Part shown: positions 27,497 to 35,227 of the stretch, piece by piece
Layout: every line of letters begins with the position of its first letter
Position numbering within the stretch: the stretch's first letter is position 1
From: an uncultured Flavobacteriaceae bacterium
GTDB lineage: Bacteria; Bacteroidota; Bacteroidia; Flavobacteriales; Flavobacteriaceae
NCBI GenBank assembly: GCA_913020075.1
Contig: CAJWAE010000009.1
Coordinates: 1-43,180 of the forward strand
DNA length: 43,180 bases
Direction: 5' to 3'
Position numbers and translations under genes: made by a program
The notes under the pieces: generated by a model
The model's database searches: none
What the model was told of the DNA's origin: nothing
What the model saw: only the letters and a program-made list of their open reading frames with translations

Positions 27497-28424
27497 GGGT
27501 AATAACCTTTGGTTCTCTTTTGAAACGAGTTAAAGTCGCGTTCAACTCAAAGCCTAACAAAAGAATATTCGAGTTTATCCAGATATACAATAGAAAAATT
27601 AACAGTGCTCCTATTGAACCGTATAATTGATTGTAATTAGAGAAAATTTCAATATAAATTCCAAAAAAATAGGTTGTTAAAAAAAACAATAATGAAGTCA
27701 TTAAAGATCCTGGAGAGAAGAAACGAATTTTACGACCTTCAATTGTTCCAAAATAATAAAGTATGCTAATTATGAAATAAATGAATAAACCAAAAAAGGC
27801 GAATTGACCAATTCGGGTTAATCTAATCTCGGATGGAATTAGTGATTCCAAATTATTTAAAATAAAAAATTCAAAATAAAAAAAAATGATAACGGCAAAA
27901 AGGGACAAAAAAGCCAAAAGCACACTAACTCCTAATGAAAGTAAATATTGACGGAAAAAATTTCGTGAAAAATTAACATGATATGACACTTCAAAACTTC
28001 CAAATATAGCAGATACTCCATTAGCAGACAAAAAAACGGAAAGTATAAAAACTGAAGACAAAAGACCTCCTCTTGGTTTATTCCTTATATCTTCAAAAAT
28101 ATCAGTAAAAAAAATTTGTGTTTCAGAAGGAAGAAATAATTCTATATAACTTAAAAAAATATCATCAAAATTTTCTATTCTGACAAATGGAATCATATCA
28201 ACAAATGGAATTAAATTAAGAATAAAAAGTAAAAAAGGAAATAGAGCCATGAAAAAGCTAAATGAAATACTTCCAGCACGATAAGATAAAGCTCCTTTTA
28301 CTATTCCAATAACATACATCTCCAGCAAATCAAATATTGAAAATCCACTGAAACCAGAGAGTTTAATGGCTTTTAAAAAAACAATAATTTGTTTAACTAT
28401 AGGAAAATTTAAAAATTTTGACAT
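27486..28424 (-). CDS. YihY/BrkB family inner-membrane protein
   Basis: 312 residues from the ATG at 28424. An upstream TTG at 28442 is open in frame but less likely. About six hydrophobic segments are visible, e.g. FSFFMALFPFLLFILNLIP, LLSSVFILSVFLSANGVSAIF, YLLSLGVSVLLAFLSLFAVI and LYGSIGALLIFLLYIWIN. The GALSYRAGSISFSFFMAL and LLGFELNATLTRF motifs are hallmarks of the YihY/virulence factor BrkB family, once misnamed ribonuclease BN. Function is unclear; transport is suggested. It overlaps priA by 11 bases. Confidence 0.93.
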   Translation of the reverse strand: MSKFLNFPIVKQIIVFLKAIKLSGFSGFSIFDLLEMYVIGIVKGALSYRAGSISFSFFMALFPFLLFILNLIPFVDMIPFVRIENFDDIFLSYIELFLPSETQIFFTDIFEDIRNKPRGGLLSSVFILSVFLSANGVSAIFGSFEVSYHVNFSRNFFRQYLLSLGVSVLLAFLSLFAVIIFFYFEFFILNNLESLIPSEIRLTRIGQFAFFGLFIYFIISILYYFGTIEGRKIRFFSPGSLMTSLLFFLTTYFFGIYIEIFSNYNQLYGSIGALLIFLLYIWINSNILLLGFELNATLTRFKREPKVITHGD

Positions 28425-28517
28425 AAGGTCAAATTTAATCAATTACAAAGATAAATTGTTAAATGATTTGTAGATATAAATTATTAAAAAAATCCCTAGC
28501 ATTTGTACCTTTACTAG

Positions 28518-28991
28518 ATGGAAATACAACTGCTTTGTGTTGGAAAAACTGATCGTTCCTTTTGGCATGATGCAGTAGAAGAATATGAAAAGCGTCTTAG
28601 ATATTTTATTAAATTTTCTATTATATATATTACTGATGTTAAGTCTTATAAAAAAACAACTTCAAGAAAAATAAAAGAAGATGAAGCCAAACTCATATTT
28701 CAAAAAATAAAAAGTGAAGATGTTGTCATTCTTTTAGATGAAAAAGGAAAATCATTCAGCTCTCTTGACTTTTCAAAAGAAGTTGAACATTATATGGTTT
28801 CAGGTAATAAAAAAATCGTTTTTATTATCGGTGGTGCCTTCGGGTTTGATGATACTATATATGAAAAATTTTCGAAAAAGATGTGTCTATCAACTATGAC
28901 TTTTTCTCATCAAATGGTTCGTCTTTTTTTTTGCGAACAACTTTATAGAGCCTTCACCATAATTAATAATCATCCATATCACAATAATTAA
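28518..28991 (+). CDS. rlmH: 23S rRNA (pseudouridine-1915-N3) methyltransferase RlmH
   Basis: A 157-residue SPOUT methyltransferase that modifies pseudouridine 1915 in helix 69 of 23S rRNA. The C-terminal knot sequences are conserved: VFIIGGAFGFDD, LSTMTFSHQMVRLFFCEQLY and the terminal RAFTIINNHPYHNN. The N-terminal MEIQLLCVGKTDRSFW is also typical. Length matches E. coli RlmH (155). A near-consensus -7 box TACCTTTA (28506-28513) ends only four bases before the ATG, suggesting a leaderless or nearly leaderless transcript. The stop and the rdgB start overlap by one base (TAATG). Confidence 0.96.
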   Translation: MEIQLLCVGKTDRSFWHDAVEEYEKRLRYFIKFSIIYITDVKSYKKTTSRKIKEDEAKLIFQKIKSEDVVILLDEKGKSFSSLDFSKEVEHYMVSGNKKIVFIIGGAFGFDDTIYEKFSKKMCLSTMTFSHQMVRLFFCEQLYRAFTIINNHPYHNN

Positions 28992-29566
28992 TGAAATTAT
29001 TATTTGCCACCCATAATCAAAATAAAGTAGTCGAATTAAAGAAGCTTGTTCCTAAGTACATCGATATATTTAGTTTAACAGATATTAACTGCCACAAAGA
29101 AATTGAAGAAACTGGAAAAACACTTGAAGAAAATGCTAAAATTAAAGCTGATTTTATAAAATATAAATACGGTTTAGATTGTTTTGCCGATGATTCGGGT
29201 CTTGAAATTGAAGCTTTAAATGGAGCACCGGGAGTTTATTCTGCCCGATATGCTGGAGAAGAAAAAAATAATGCATCTAATATCCAAAAAGTTTGGAGTG
29301 AACTAGAAAAAAAAGGAAACACTAATGCTTGTTTTCGTTCTGTTTTTTACGCTCATTTAGGAAGCAAAACATATACTTTTGAGGGTCGTGTAGATGGAAA
29401 TATAATTTTTAATAAAAAAGGGAAAGGTGGCTTTGGTTATGATCCTATATTTATTCCTGTTGGATACGATAAAACTTTTGCCGAATTGGGTGATGTAATT
29501 AAAAATAAAATAAGCCATAGGGCAAAGGCTACTCAGAGTCTTCTAGATACACTTTTACGATTGTAG
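28991..29566 (+). CDS. rdgB: Non-canonical purine NTP pyrophosphatase (RdgB/HAM1)
   Basis: A 191-residue enzyme that hydrolyses dITP, XTP and related nucleotides to monophosphates, keeping deaminated purines out of nucleic acids. Motifs are KLLFATHNQNKVVELK at the N-terminus, the catalytic FADDSGLEIEALNGAPGVYS, GGFGYDPIFIP, and SHRAKA near the C-terminus. Length is standard. Its ATG overlaps the rlmH stop codon by one base, so the two are translated from one message. The protein is cytoplasmic. Confidence 0.96.
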   Translation: MKLLFATHNQNKVVELKKLVPKYIDIFSLTDINCHKEIEETGKTLEENAKIKADFIKYKYGLDCFADDSGLEIEALNGAPGVYSARYAGEEKNNASNIQKVWSELEKKGNTNACFRSVFYAHLGSKTYTFEGRVDGNIIFNKKGKGGFGYDPIFIPVGYDKTFAELGDVIKNKISHRAKATQSLLDTLLRL

Positions 29567-29632
29567 ATGTAATATTGATATTATTTTTATTGGCGGCTAT
29601 ACATTACATGATTTTTATCTAAATTTATAGCC

Positions 29633-30385
29633 ATGAGAAAGGTCTGTACCGCATTTATTATTTTTTTGTTTAATCAAAGTTTTGGACAACAAACCTTCAC
29701 AGCAGTAGTTGAAAATGAAACCACAGGCCTTGCTATGCCGAGTATACATATTTTAAACCTTACCCAAACAATTGGAACCATAACCAATCGAAAAGGTGAA
29801 TTTGAAATTGTTGCAGAAGCCAATGATACCCTATACTTTTCTTATTTAGGTTATAAACCTCTTAAAATAGCATTAACTAATGATATGATTAAATTTGGTA
29901 ATTCAAAATTTAAAATGACCGAATTAGCATTTGCTCTTGAAGAAATTGTAGTTCGTGCATATCAACTTACAGGCTATTTAGATGTAGATGTTCGTAATGC
30001 TCCAATCAACACTGTTAAAAGATATAGTATCTCAGGACTTCCCAATCTTGGATATGAATCAGGCTCACGAAATCCGAATAAATTTTCTAAGATTGTTGGA
30101 AGTGCTTTCAGTCCTGCAGATTTTTTACATAATATTTTTGGTAAAAATCCAATTCAGATGCGAAAGCTCAAAAAAATGAGGGCAGATAATGAAATCAAAA
30201 ACTTACTAGCATCTAAATTTGATAGACAGGTTTTGAAACAACTTTTAGGTTTAAAAAGAATAGACATAGAAGAAATACTAAGAAATTGTAGCTATTCAAA
30301 TGCATTTATGACCGAAGCAAACGATCTACAAATTCTTGAAGCTATCAGTTCATGCTATGAAGAATATCGTATTTTACAGTTATAA
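29633..30385 (+). CDS. Exported protein with CarboxypepD_reg-like domain
   Basis: A 250-residue protein with signal peptide MRKVCTAFIIFLFNQSFGQ. Residues ~20-90 form a carboxypeptidase-regulatory-like beta domain (ENETTGLAMPSIHILNL, GTITNRKGEFEIVA, LYFSYLGYKPLKI), the same plug-preceding module found in SusC-type receptors. The second half is mostly helical and lacks a barrel, so it is not a TonB receptor. Such stand-alone proteins are common in Flavobacteriia, and their function is not known. A short inverted repeat (GGCTATA at 29595-29601, TATAGCC at 29626-29632) directly precedes the ATG. Confidence 0.78.
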   Translation: MRKVCTAFIIFLFNQSFGQQTFTAVVENETTGLAMPSIHILNLTQTIGTITNRKGEFEIVAEANDTLYFSYLGYKPLKIALTNDMIKFGNSKFKMTELAFALEEIVVRAYQLTGYLDVDVRNAPINTVKRYSISGLPNLGYESGSRNPNKFSKIVGSAFSPADFLHNIFGKNPIQMRKLKKMRADNEIKNLLASKFDRQVLKQLLGLKRIDIEEILRNCSYSNAFMTEANDLQILEAISSCYEEYRILQL

Positions 30386-30503
30386 TCAAACGATTTTAAA
30401 GCCTTTTTATTTAGATAATTTTTCAAATAGTTTAAAGCTGTTTCTAAAAATTATTCCCTAACACTCTTTTTTTCATCGTATCTTCACAAAATAAAAAAAT
30501 ACC

Positions 30504-31847
30504 ATGTTGCTCACTACACTGAACGCTATATCTCCTATTGATGGTCGCTACCGATCGAAAACAAAATGTCTTTCATCTTATTTTTCTGAAGAAGCATTAA
30601 TTAAGTTTCGTGTTAAAGTTGAAATAGAATATTTTATAGCTCTATGTGAATTACCACTTCCCCAATTAGCAGATTTCAAACCTTCTTTATTTGAAGAGCT
30701 CAGAAGTATTTATCAGCATTTTTCTAAAGATGATGCCATAGAAATTAAAGAAATTGAAAGTAAGACTAATCACGACGTAAAAGCAGTTGAGTATTTTATA
30801 AAAAAAGAATTTGATAAATTACAACTTCAGTCTTTTAAAGAATTTATTCACTTTGGACTGACTTCTCAAGACATTAACAATACAGCTATTCCCTTATCTG
30901 TTAAAAAAGCTGTGCATGAAGTTTATATTCCTTTATTAAATGAGTTATTAGACCAACTAAAAGAGATGGTAGCTGATTTCAAAGACATTCCACTTTTATC
31001 AAGAACACACGGACAACCTGCATCTCCTACTCGTCTTGGAAAAGAAATTGATGTCTTTGTGAAGCGAATAGAATCTCAGCTCAAAATGTTAAAACAACTA
31101 CCCTACGGAGCAAAATTTTCAGGAGCAACAGGAAATTTCAATGCCCATCACGTAGCATTTCCAGAAATAGATTGGAAGATTTTTGGAACTCATTTTGTTG
31201 AAAAAACATTAGGCTTGAATTATTCATTTCCCACAACTCAAGTCGAACATTATGATTCTTTTGCTTCTTTGTGTGATAATCTAAAGCGAATCAATACTAT
31301 TTTTATTGACCTAAATCGAGATTTATGGCAATACATCTCCATGGATTATTTTAAGCAAAAAATTAACGAAAATGAGGTAGGGTCTTCTGCAATGCCTCAT
31401 AAAGTAAATCCTATCGACTTTGAAAACTCTGAGGGTAATTTAGGAATTGCAAATGCTCTTTTTGAATTCTTATCATCTAAACTTCCTATTTCAAGATTGC
31501 AACGTGATTTGACTGATAGTACAGTACTTCGAAATGTTGGTGTCCCCTTTGGCCATACGCTTATCGGGTTTAAATCTACTCAAAAAGGATTAAGTAAATT
31601 AATTGTGAATAAAACTAAAATCGAAGACGATCTAAATTCAAATTGGGCTATTGTTGCTGAAGCTATTCAAACAGTACTAAGAAAAGAAGGTTATTCAAAC
31701 CCGTATGAAGCACTAAAAGAGCTTACTAGAACAAATTCCATAATTAATAGAGAAGTTATACAACAATTTATCGATAAACTAGAAATAGGTGATGAATTAA
31801 AATCTAAGCTCAAAACAATTACTCCTTTTAATTATACTGGAATTTAA
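30504..31847 (+). CDS. purB: Adenylosuccinate lyase
   Basis: A 447-residue member of the fumarase/aspartase superfamily. It cleaves SAICAR to AICAR and adenylosuccinate to AMP in purine synthesis. Conserved parts are LNAISPIDGRYRSKT, TNHDVKAVEYF, FIHFGLTSQDINNTA, LLSRTHGQPASPT and the superfamily signature GSSAMPHKVNPIDFEN with the catalytic Ser loop. Length and order match the E. coli-type PurB (456). It stands alone. Downstream, on the other strand, is a decayed DUF4252 gene. Confidence 0.97.
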   Translation: MLLTTLNAISPIDGRYRSKTKCLSSYFSEEALIKFRVKVEIEYFIALCELPLPQLADFKPSLFEELRSIYQHFSKDDAIEIKEIESKTNHDVKAVEYFIKKEFDKLQLQSFKEFIHFGLTSQDINNTAIPLSVKKAVHEVYIPLLNELLDQLKEMVADFKDIPLLSRTHGQPASPTRLGKEIDVFVKRIESQLKMLKQLPYGAKFSGATGNFNAHHVAFPEIDWKIFGTHFVEKTLGLNYSFPTTQVEHYDSFASLCDNLKRINTIFIDLNRDLWQYISMDYFKQKINENEVGSSAMPHKVNPIDFENSEGNLGIANALFEFLSSKLPISRLQRDLTDSTVLRNVGVPFGHTLIGFKSTQKGLSKLIVNKTKIEDDLNSNWAIVAEAIQTVLRKEGYSNPYEALKELTRTNSIINREVIQQFIDKLEIGDELKSKLKTITPFNYTGI

Positions 31848-31913
31848 TCATCCACACTATTTTTTATCAATCTCTACAAAAATGTTCCCTAATGAATCCA
31901 GTGTGAATTTAAA

Positions 31914-32369
31914 TTATTCCTCAAATTTAATAGGATCAATTTTATCAACTATTCTAATCAAAGATTTGGGATTAATTCTTGGTACTAAAATTCTTAAAAC
32001 AGAAAATCCTATTTCATCAGAGCTAAAAAACAGAATCACTTCTTTTATTTTTTCCATTTCTCATTAATAAACCAAACTAACCTGGGCCTTTAAAAAAAAC
32101 TTGAGATCCATTAAATTTTGATATCTAGCTTTGGAAAGAATATTTTCTACAACAGCTAATTCATTTTTATTTTCTTCTACACGATAAAACAAAAGATTGA
32201 TTTTTTCTATGCTAGAAATTGAGCCTTTCTCTTCATGTAATAATTTTTGATTGAAAATATTATTGAATTGAAATTGAAGATTTATAATTATAAATGAAGA
32301 ATCATCTAATTTATCCACATAATAAGAATGATTATGGAAATCGAATGTATTTAAATATTTTTCGTGTTT
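31914..32369 (-). pseudogene. Decayed second DUF4252 paralogue
   Basis: One frame, broken by two consecutive stops (TAA TGA, 32066-32061), gives a recognisable C-terminal DUF4252 protein. Before the stops it reads YYVDKLDDSSFIIINL, SSIEKINLLFYRVEENK and KARYQNLMDLKFFLKAQVSL. After them it reads EKIKEVILFFSSDEIGF and VLRILVPRINPKSLIRIV, ending FEE and TAA at 31914. The frame is the same on both sides, so the stops are point changes or a small in-frame change. The signal peptide and the first residues are gone; a TAA at 32370-32372 closes the frame upstream. It lies downstream of the intact DUF4252 gene, as expected for a sigma/DUF4252/DUF4252 cassette. Confidence 0.72.
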
Positions 32370-32414
32370 TTAAATTATTTATTTAAAACTTTAAATATAT
32401 TTTTACACTCAATA

Positions 32415-32984
32415 TCATAGGTTTTTTTTCTTTTGAACATTCTTGAGCTGATTTCCACCAGGAAGATTCATTTTTTCTGTTAATTTATAAATTTGATTTA
32501 AATTAATATCTCCCTCTATTAGTAATAAAACAGATTCAACTGCTATTCCTTTAATATTTAGTCTAGCACTATTTGTTTCTTGCTTTTTCTCATTTACATA
32601 CATTAATAATTGTTCGACATGATCAACGTCCTTTCCGTTTTTCACATAAAAGCTGACATCAATACCTTTATCTTTGACATTCATTAATTCTTCCAAACCT
32701 CTATTATTAACCTCTTGATTCAACCAATTAAACATATCGATACCAATATCCTTATTAGAAGAAACTAAAACTTTAAAATTATTAATGCTTGTAACCATCT
32801 CAATGAATTCTCGAGCTTCAGGATCATCTAAACTTATGGACATTTTTCCAAGCATTTTAAACATATTTGGGCTTATTGAAACCAAGGTAACATCATCATT
32901 ATTCGCATAATTATCAAATATAGATTGCCCATAAATAGTTTTGGTTAACAATAACAGAACTAATAATAAAATATTTTTTTTCAT
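32415..32984 (-). CDS. DUF4252 domain protein, exported
   Basis: A 189-residue protein with signal peptide MKKNILLLVLLLLTKTIYG. The DUF4252 domain spans most of the rest: VTLVSISPNMFKMLGKM, EFIEMVTSINNFKVLVSSN, DVSFYVKNGKDVDHVEQLL, VLLLIEGDINLNQIYKL. The family is Bacteroidota-specific and usually encoded next to an ECF sigma factor; its role is unknown, possibly envelope stress. Here its ATG overlaps the TGA of the upstream sigma pseudogene (ATGA), a coupling left from when that gene was intact. It appears complete, while both neighbours in the cassette are broken, so its expression is in doubt. Confidence 0.82.
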   Translation of the reverse strand: MKKNILLLVLLLLTKTIYGQSIFDNYANNDDVTLVSISPNMFKMLGKMSISLDDPEAREFIEMVTSINNFKVLVSSNKDIGIDMFNWLNQEVNNRGLEELMNVKDKGIDVSFYVKNGKDVDHVEQLLMYVNEKKQETNSARLNIKGIAVESVLLLIEGDINLNQIYKLTEKMNLPGGNQLKNVQKKKNL

Positions 32985-33594
32985 GATAATAATTTAATGG
33001 ATTTTTGTTTAGTTGAAGTAAAATAAACTCGTAGGATTATCTCTTGAGAAATTGATATTTTTCCCTCAAAATAGCTATCCAGTAGTTTTTTTATTTTTTT
33101 AGATTCGTTGATTTTTATTTTTTTTCTAATCCTTGATAAATAAACTCTTATATTCATTTCGGATAAATTTAAAATTCTTGAAATTTGAACAAATTAATAA
33201 TGCTCTATTTCCCTTAACTGAATAATCATTCGTTCTTTTTTATGTAATTGATCTATCAATTTAGAAGCCCAATTCACCTCATCAGTTGCCCCAATAATTT
33301 TCTGTGGTGAAATTGTTTTAGAAATTGCTATTCGCTGATCAAGAAAAATAACTTTGGCTTGCTCGGATATTAAGGGATCTAAGCAATAGTTTTTTCAATG
33401 ATCATTGATTAGGCTTGAATGCTATTAGGGTTATTTAATCTTTGATCATCCATCTCCCACAATTTTAAAACTACTCCATGAGTAGAATCTTCTGCCTCTT
33501 CGTTTGTAACTAAAAACGGTTTGGTAAGTCTAAATACTTTATCTCGTATAGTTAAAAGATCTTTTAAAAATATTTTTTGAATACTCAACTGCAC
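32981..33594 (-). pseudogene. Decayed ECF RNA polymerase sigma factor
   Basis: The first 61 codons are intact sigma-70 region 2: KVFRLTKPFLVTNEEAEDST, LKLWEMDDQRLNNPNSIQA. The frame then stops at TAA (33411-33409), where these factors normally continue with WLMT. A one-base frame change before 33394 restores family sequence, KNYCLDPL, which continues through KKERMIIQLREIEHY, a second stop TAA (33196-33194), and ISRILNLSEMNIRVYLSRIRKK (region 4), to the TGA at 32981. The Ser codon normally following this point (E-x-S-x-x-EI) may have become TAA. The 3' end overlaps the DUF4252 start. At least three lesions make a functional product implausible. Confidence 0.82.
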
Positions 33595-33718
33595 TATTGT
33601 ATTTGTTACTCATTAATATGACGAATGTAATTTCTTTTTGTAACAGATATTGTTTAATTTAGTTATAATTGATTTGAATTTAATAAATTTGAATTTAATT
33701 TGGTTGAAAGTTCATATC

Positions 33719-35227
33719 ATGAAAGATTTTATTTCGAAATACATAACACCCTCAATAATTTTATTATTTATTGGAATAATTTTTTTAAGCTGTAAGAAAG
33801 ATCCTGTTGAAATGGATAAATCCAATAATGATAGTGATGATAATGCAATAAGCTTAGAGGGTGATTTACAAATTAGTGACTTTGTTTGGGAAGGTTTAAA
33901 TAATTATTATTATTGGCAAGAAGAAGTGGCTGATCTAGCAGATGATAAAGCAGAAAACATAAAATCCTATGCTCAATTTATAAATAAAAATTCAGAGCCT
34001 GCTACTTTTTTTAACACATTACAACATCCTAATGATCGCTTTAGCTGGATTCAAGATAACTACAGAGAATTAGAAAATACTCTCCAAGGTGTATATTCAA
34101 CTAATGGAGTTGAATTTGGACTATTATATGCTTGTGAGAACTGTAATCAATTAATAGGTTTTGTGAAATACATTCTTAAAGGGTCAGATGCGGAGGGAAA
34201 AAATATCAAAAGAGGTGATTTTTTTACGGCAGTAAACGGAACAGCTTTAAATGTTAATAATTATATAGAATTACTTTTTTCAGATAATCCTACTTATTCA
34301 TTAAACATGGCTACCACAGCAACAGGATCATTAGCCAACAACGGCATTATAGTTGAACTGACTAAAGAAGAAAATTTTGAAACTAACCCAATTCAAGAAA
34401 ATAAAATAATTGATACTTCTGCAGGAAAAGTAGGTTATGTAATGTATAATCAGTTTGTAGCTGATAAAAGTCCTGAGTTAAATGAAATTTTTGGAAATTT
34501 TAAATCTCAAGGGATTTCGGAATTAGTATTAGATCTTAGGTATAACGGTGGTGGATCTGTTAGAAATTGTGTCGAGATAGCTAGTATGATTACTGGTCAA
34601 TTTAAAAATCAAGTTTTTGCTCAAGAAGAATGGAATAGCAAACTAAACAAATTTTTAAAAGAAAAATATGGTTCAGAACAACAAACAAACCGTTTTGTAA
34701 ATACTCTTTATTCTGATGGTCAATCAATTAATTCTCTTGAATTAAATCGATTGTATGTTCTTACTTCCTCAGAATCTGCATCTGCAAGCGAACTATTAAT
34801 AAATGGTCTCTCTCCTTTTATTGAAGTAATTCAAATAGGTGAAAATACAGTGGGGAAAAATGTCGGATCTATAACTGTTTATGACTACATAGATAATGAT
34901 CAAACTAAAAATCCAGACCATACATATGCAATGCAGCCTATTGTTCTAAAAATAGCAAATAGTGAAGGCTTTTCGGCCTATTCAGATGGATTAGAACCTG
35001 ACGTAGATCTAGAAGAGGATATTCGTAATTTAGGCTCAATAGGCGATGTAAATGAAACTTTTTTAGCTGTTGCATTAAATTTAATAACAGAAACCGGTAA
35101 ATTCACTATTCCTGAAGCAAAATTGTCCCGGAAAAACTTAGTTCAAGACCCTCTGTTGGTAAGTCGTCAACGCATGATTTTGGATAAAGATTACATCAAA
35201 ACACTTCAATATCAAGATATAAGATAA
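33719..35227 (+). CDS. S41-family peptidase lipoprotein (C-terminal processing protease type)
   Basis: 502 residues from Met at 33719; the in-frame ATG at 33650 would add a tail before the signal. Lipoprotein signal: MKDFISKYITPSIILLFIGI followed by IFLSC, with Cys25 to be lipidated. A PDZ-like segment follows (YILKGSDAEGKNIKRGDFF, AVNGTALNVNNYIELL), then the S41 core: LVLDLRYNGGGSVRN, the nucleophile Ser in TSSESASASELLING, and the Lys in GENTVGKNVGSIT. It is membrane-anchored, facing periplasm or surface, and cleaves proteins near their C-terminus. It is divergent from the sigma pseudogene. Its 3' end overlaps the TonB receptor gene by 16 bases. Confidence 0.92.
   Translation: MKDFISKYITPSIILLFIGIIFLSCKKDPVEMDKSNNDSDDNAISLEGDLQISDFVWEGLNNYYYWQEEVADLADDKAENIKSYAQFINKNSEPATFFNTLQHPNDRFSWIQDNYRELENTLQGVYSTNGVEFGLLYACENCNQLIGFVKYILKGSDAEGKNIKRGDFFTAVNGTALNVNNYIELLFSDNPTYSLNMATTATGSLANNGIIVELTKEENFETNPIQENKIIDTSAGKVGYVMYNQFVADKSPELNEIFGNFKSQGISELVLDLRYNGGGSVRNCVEIASMITGQFKNQVFAQEEWNSKLNKFLKEKYGSEQQTNRFVNTLYSDGQSINSLELNRLYVLTSSESASASELLINGLSPFIEVIQIGENTVGKNVGSITVYDYIDNDQTKNPDHTYAMQPIVLKIANSEGFSAYSDGLEPDVDLEEDIRNLGSIGDVNETFLAVALNLITETGKFTIPEAKLSRKNLVQDPLLVSRQRMILDKDYIKTLQYQDIR

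Noticed and set aside
31882-32067. 61-codon plus-strand frame after purB
   Set aside because: It lies opposite the decayed DUF4252 gene, whose minus-strand translation matches a known family; the plus frame has no recognisable features.
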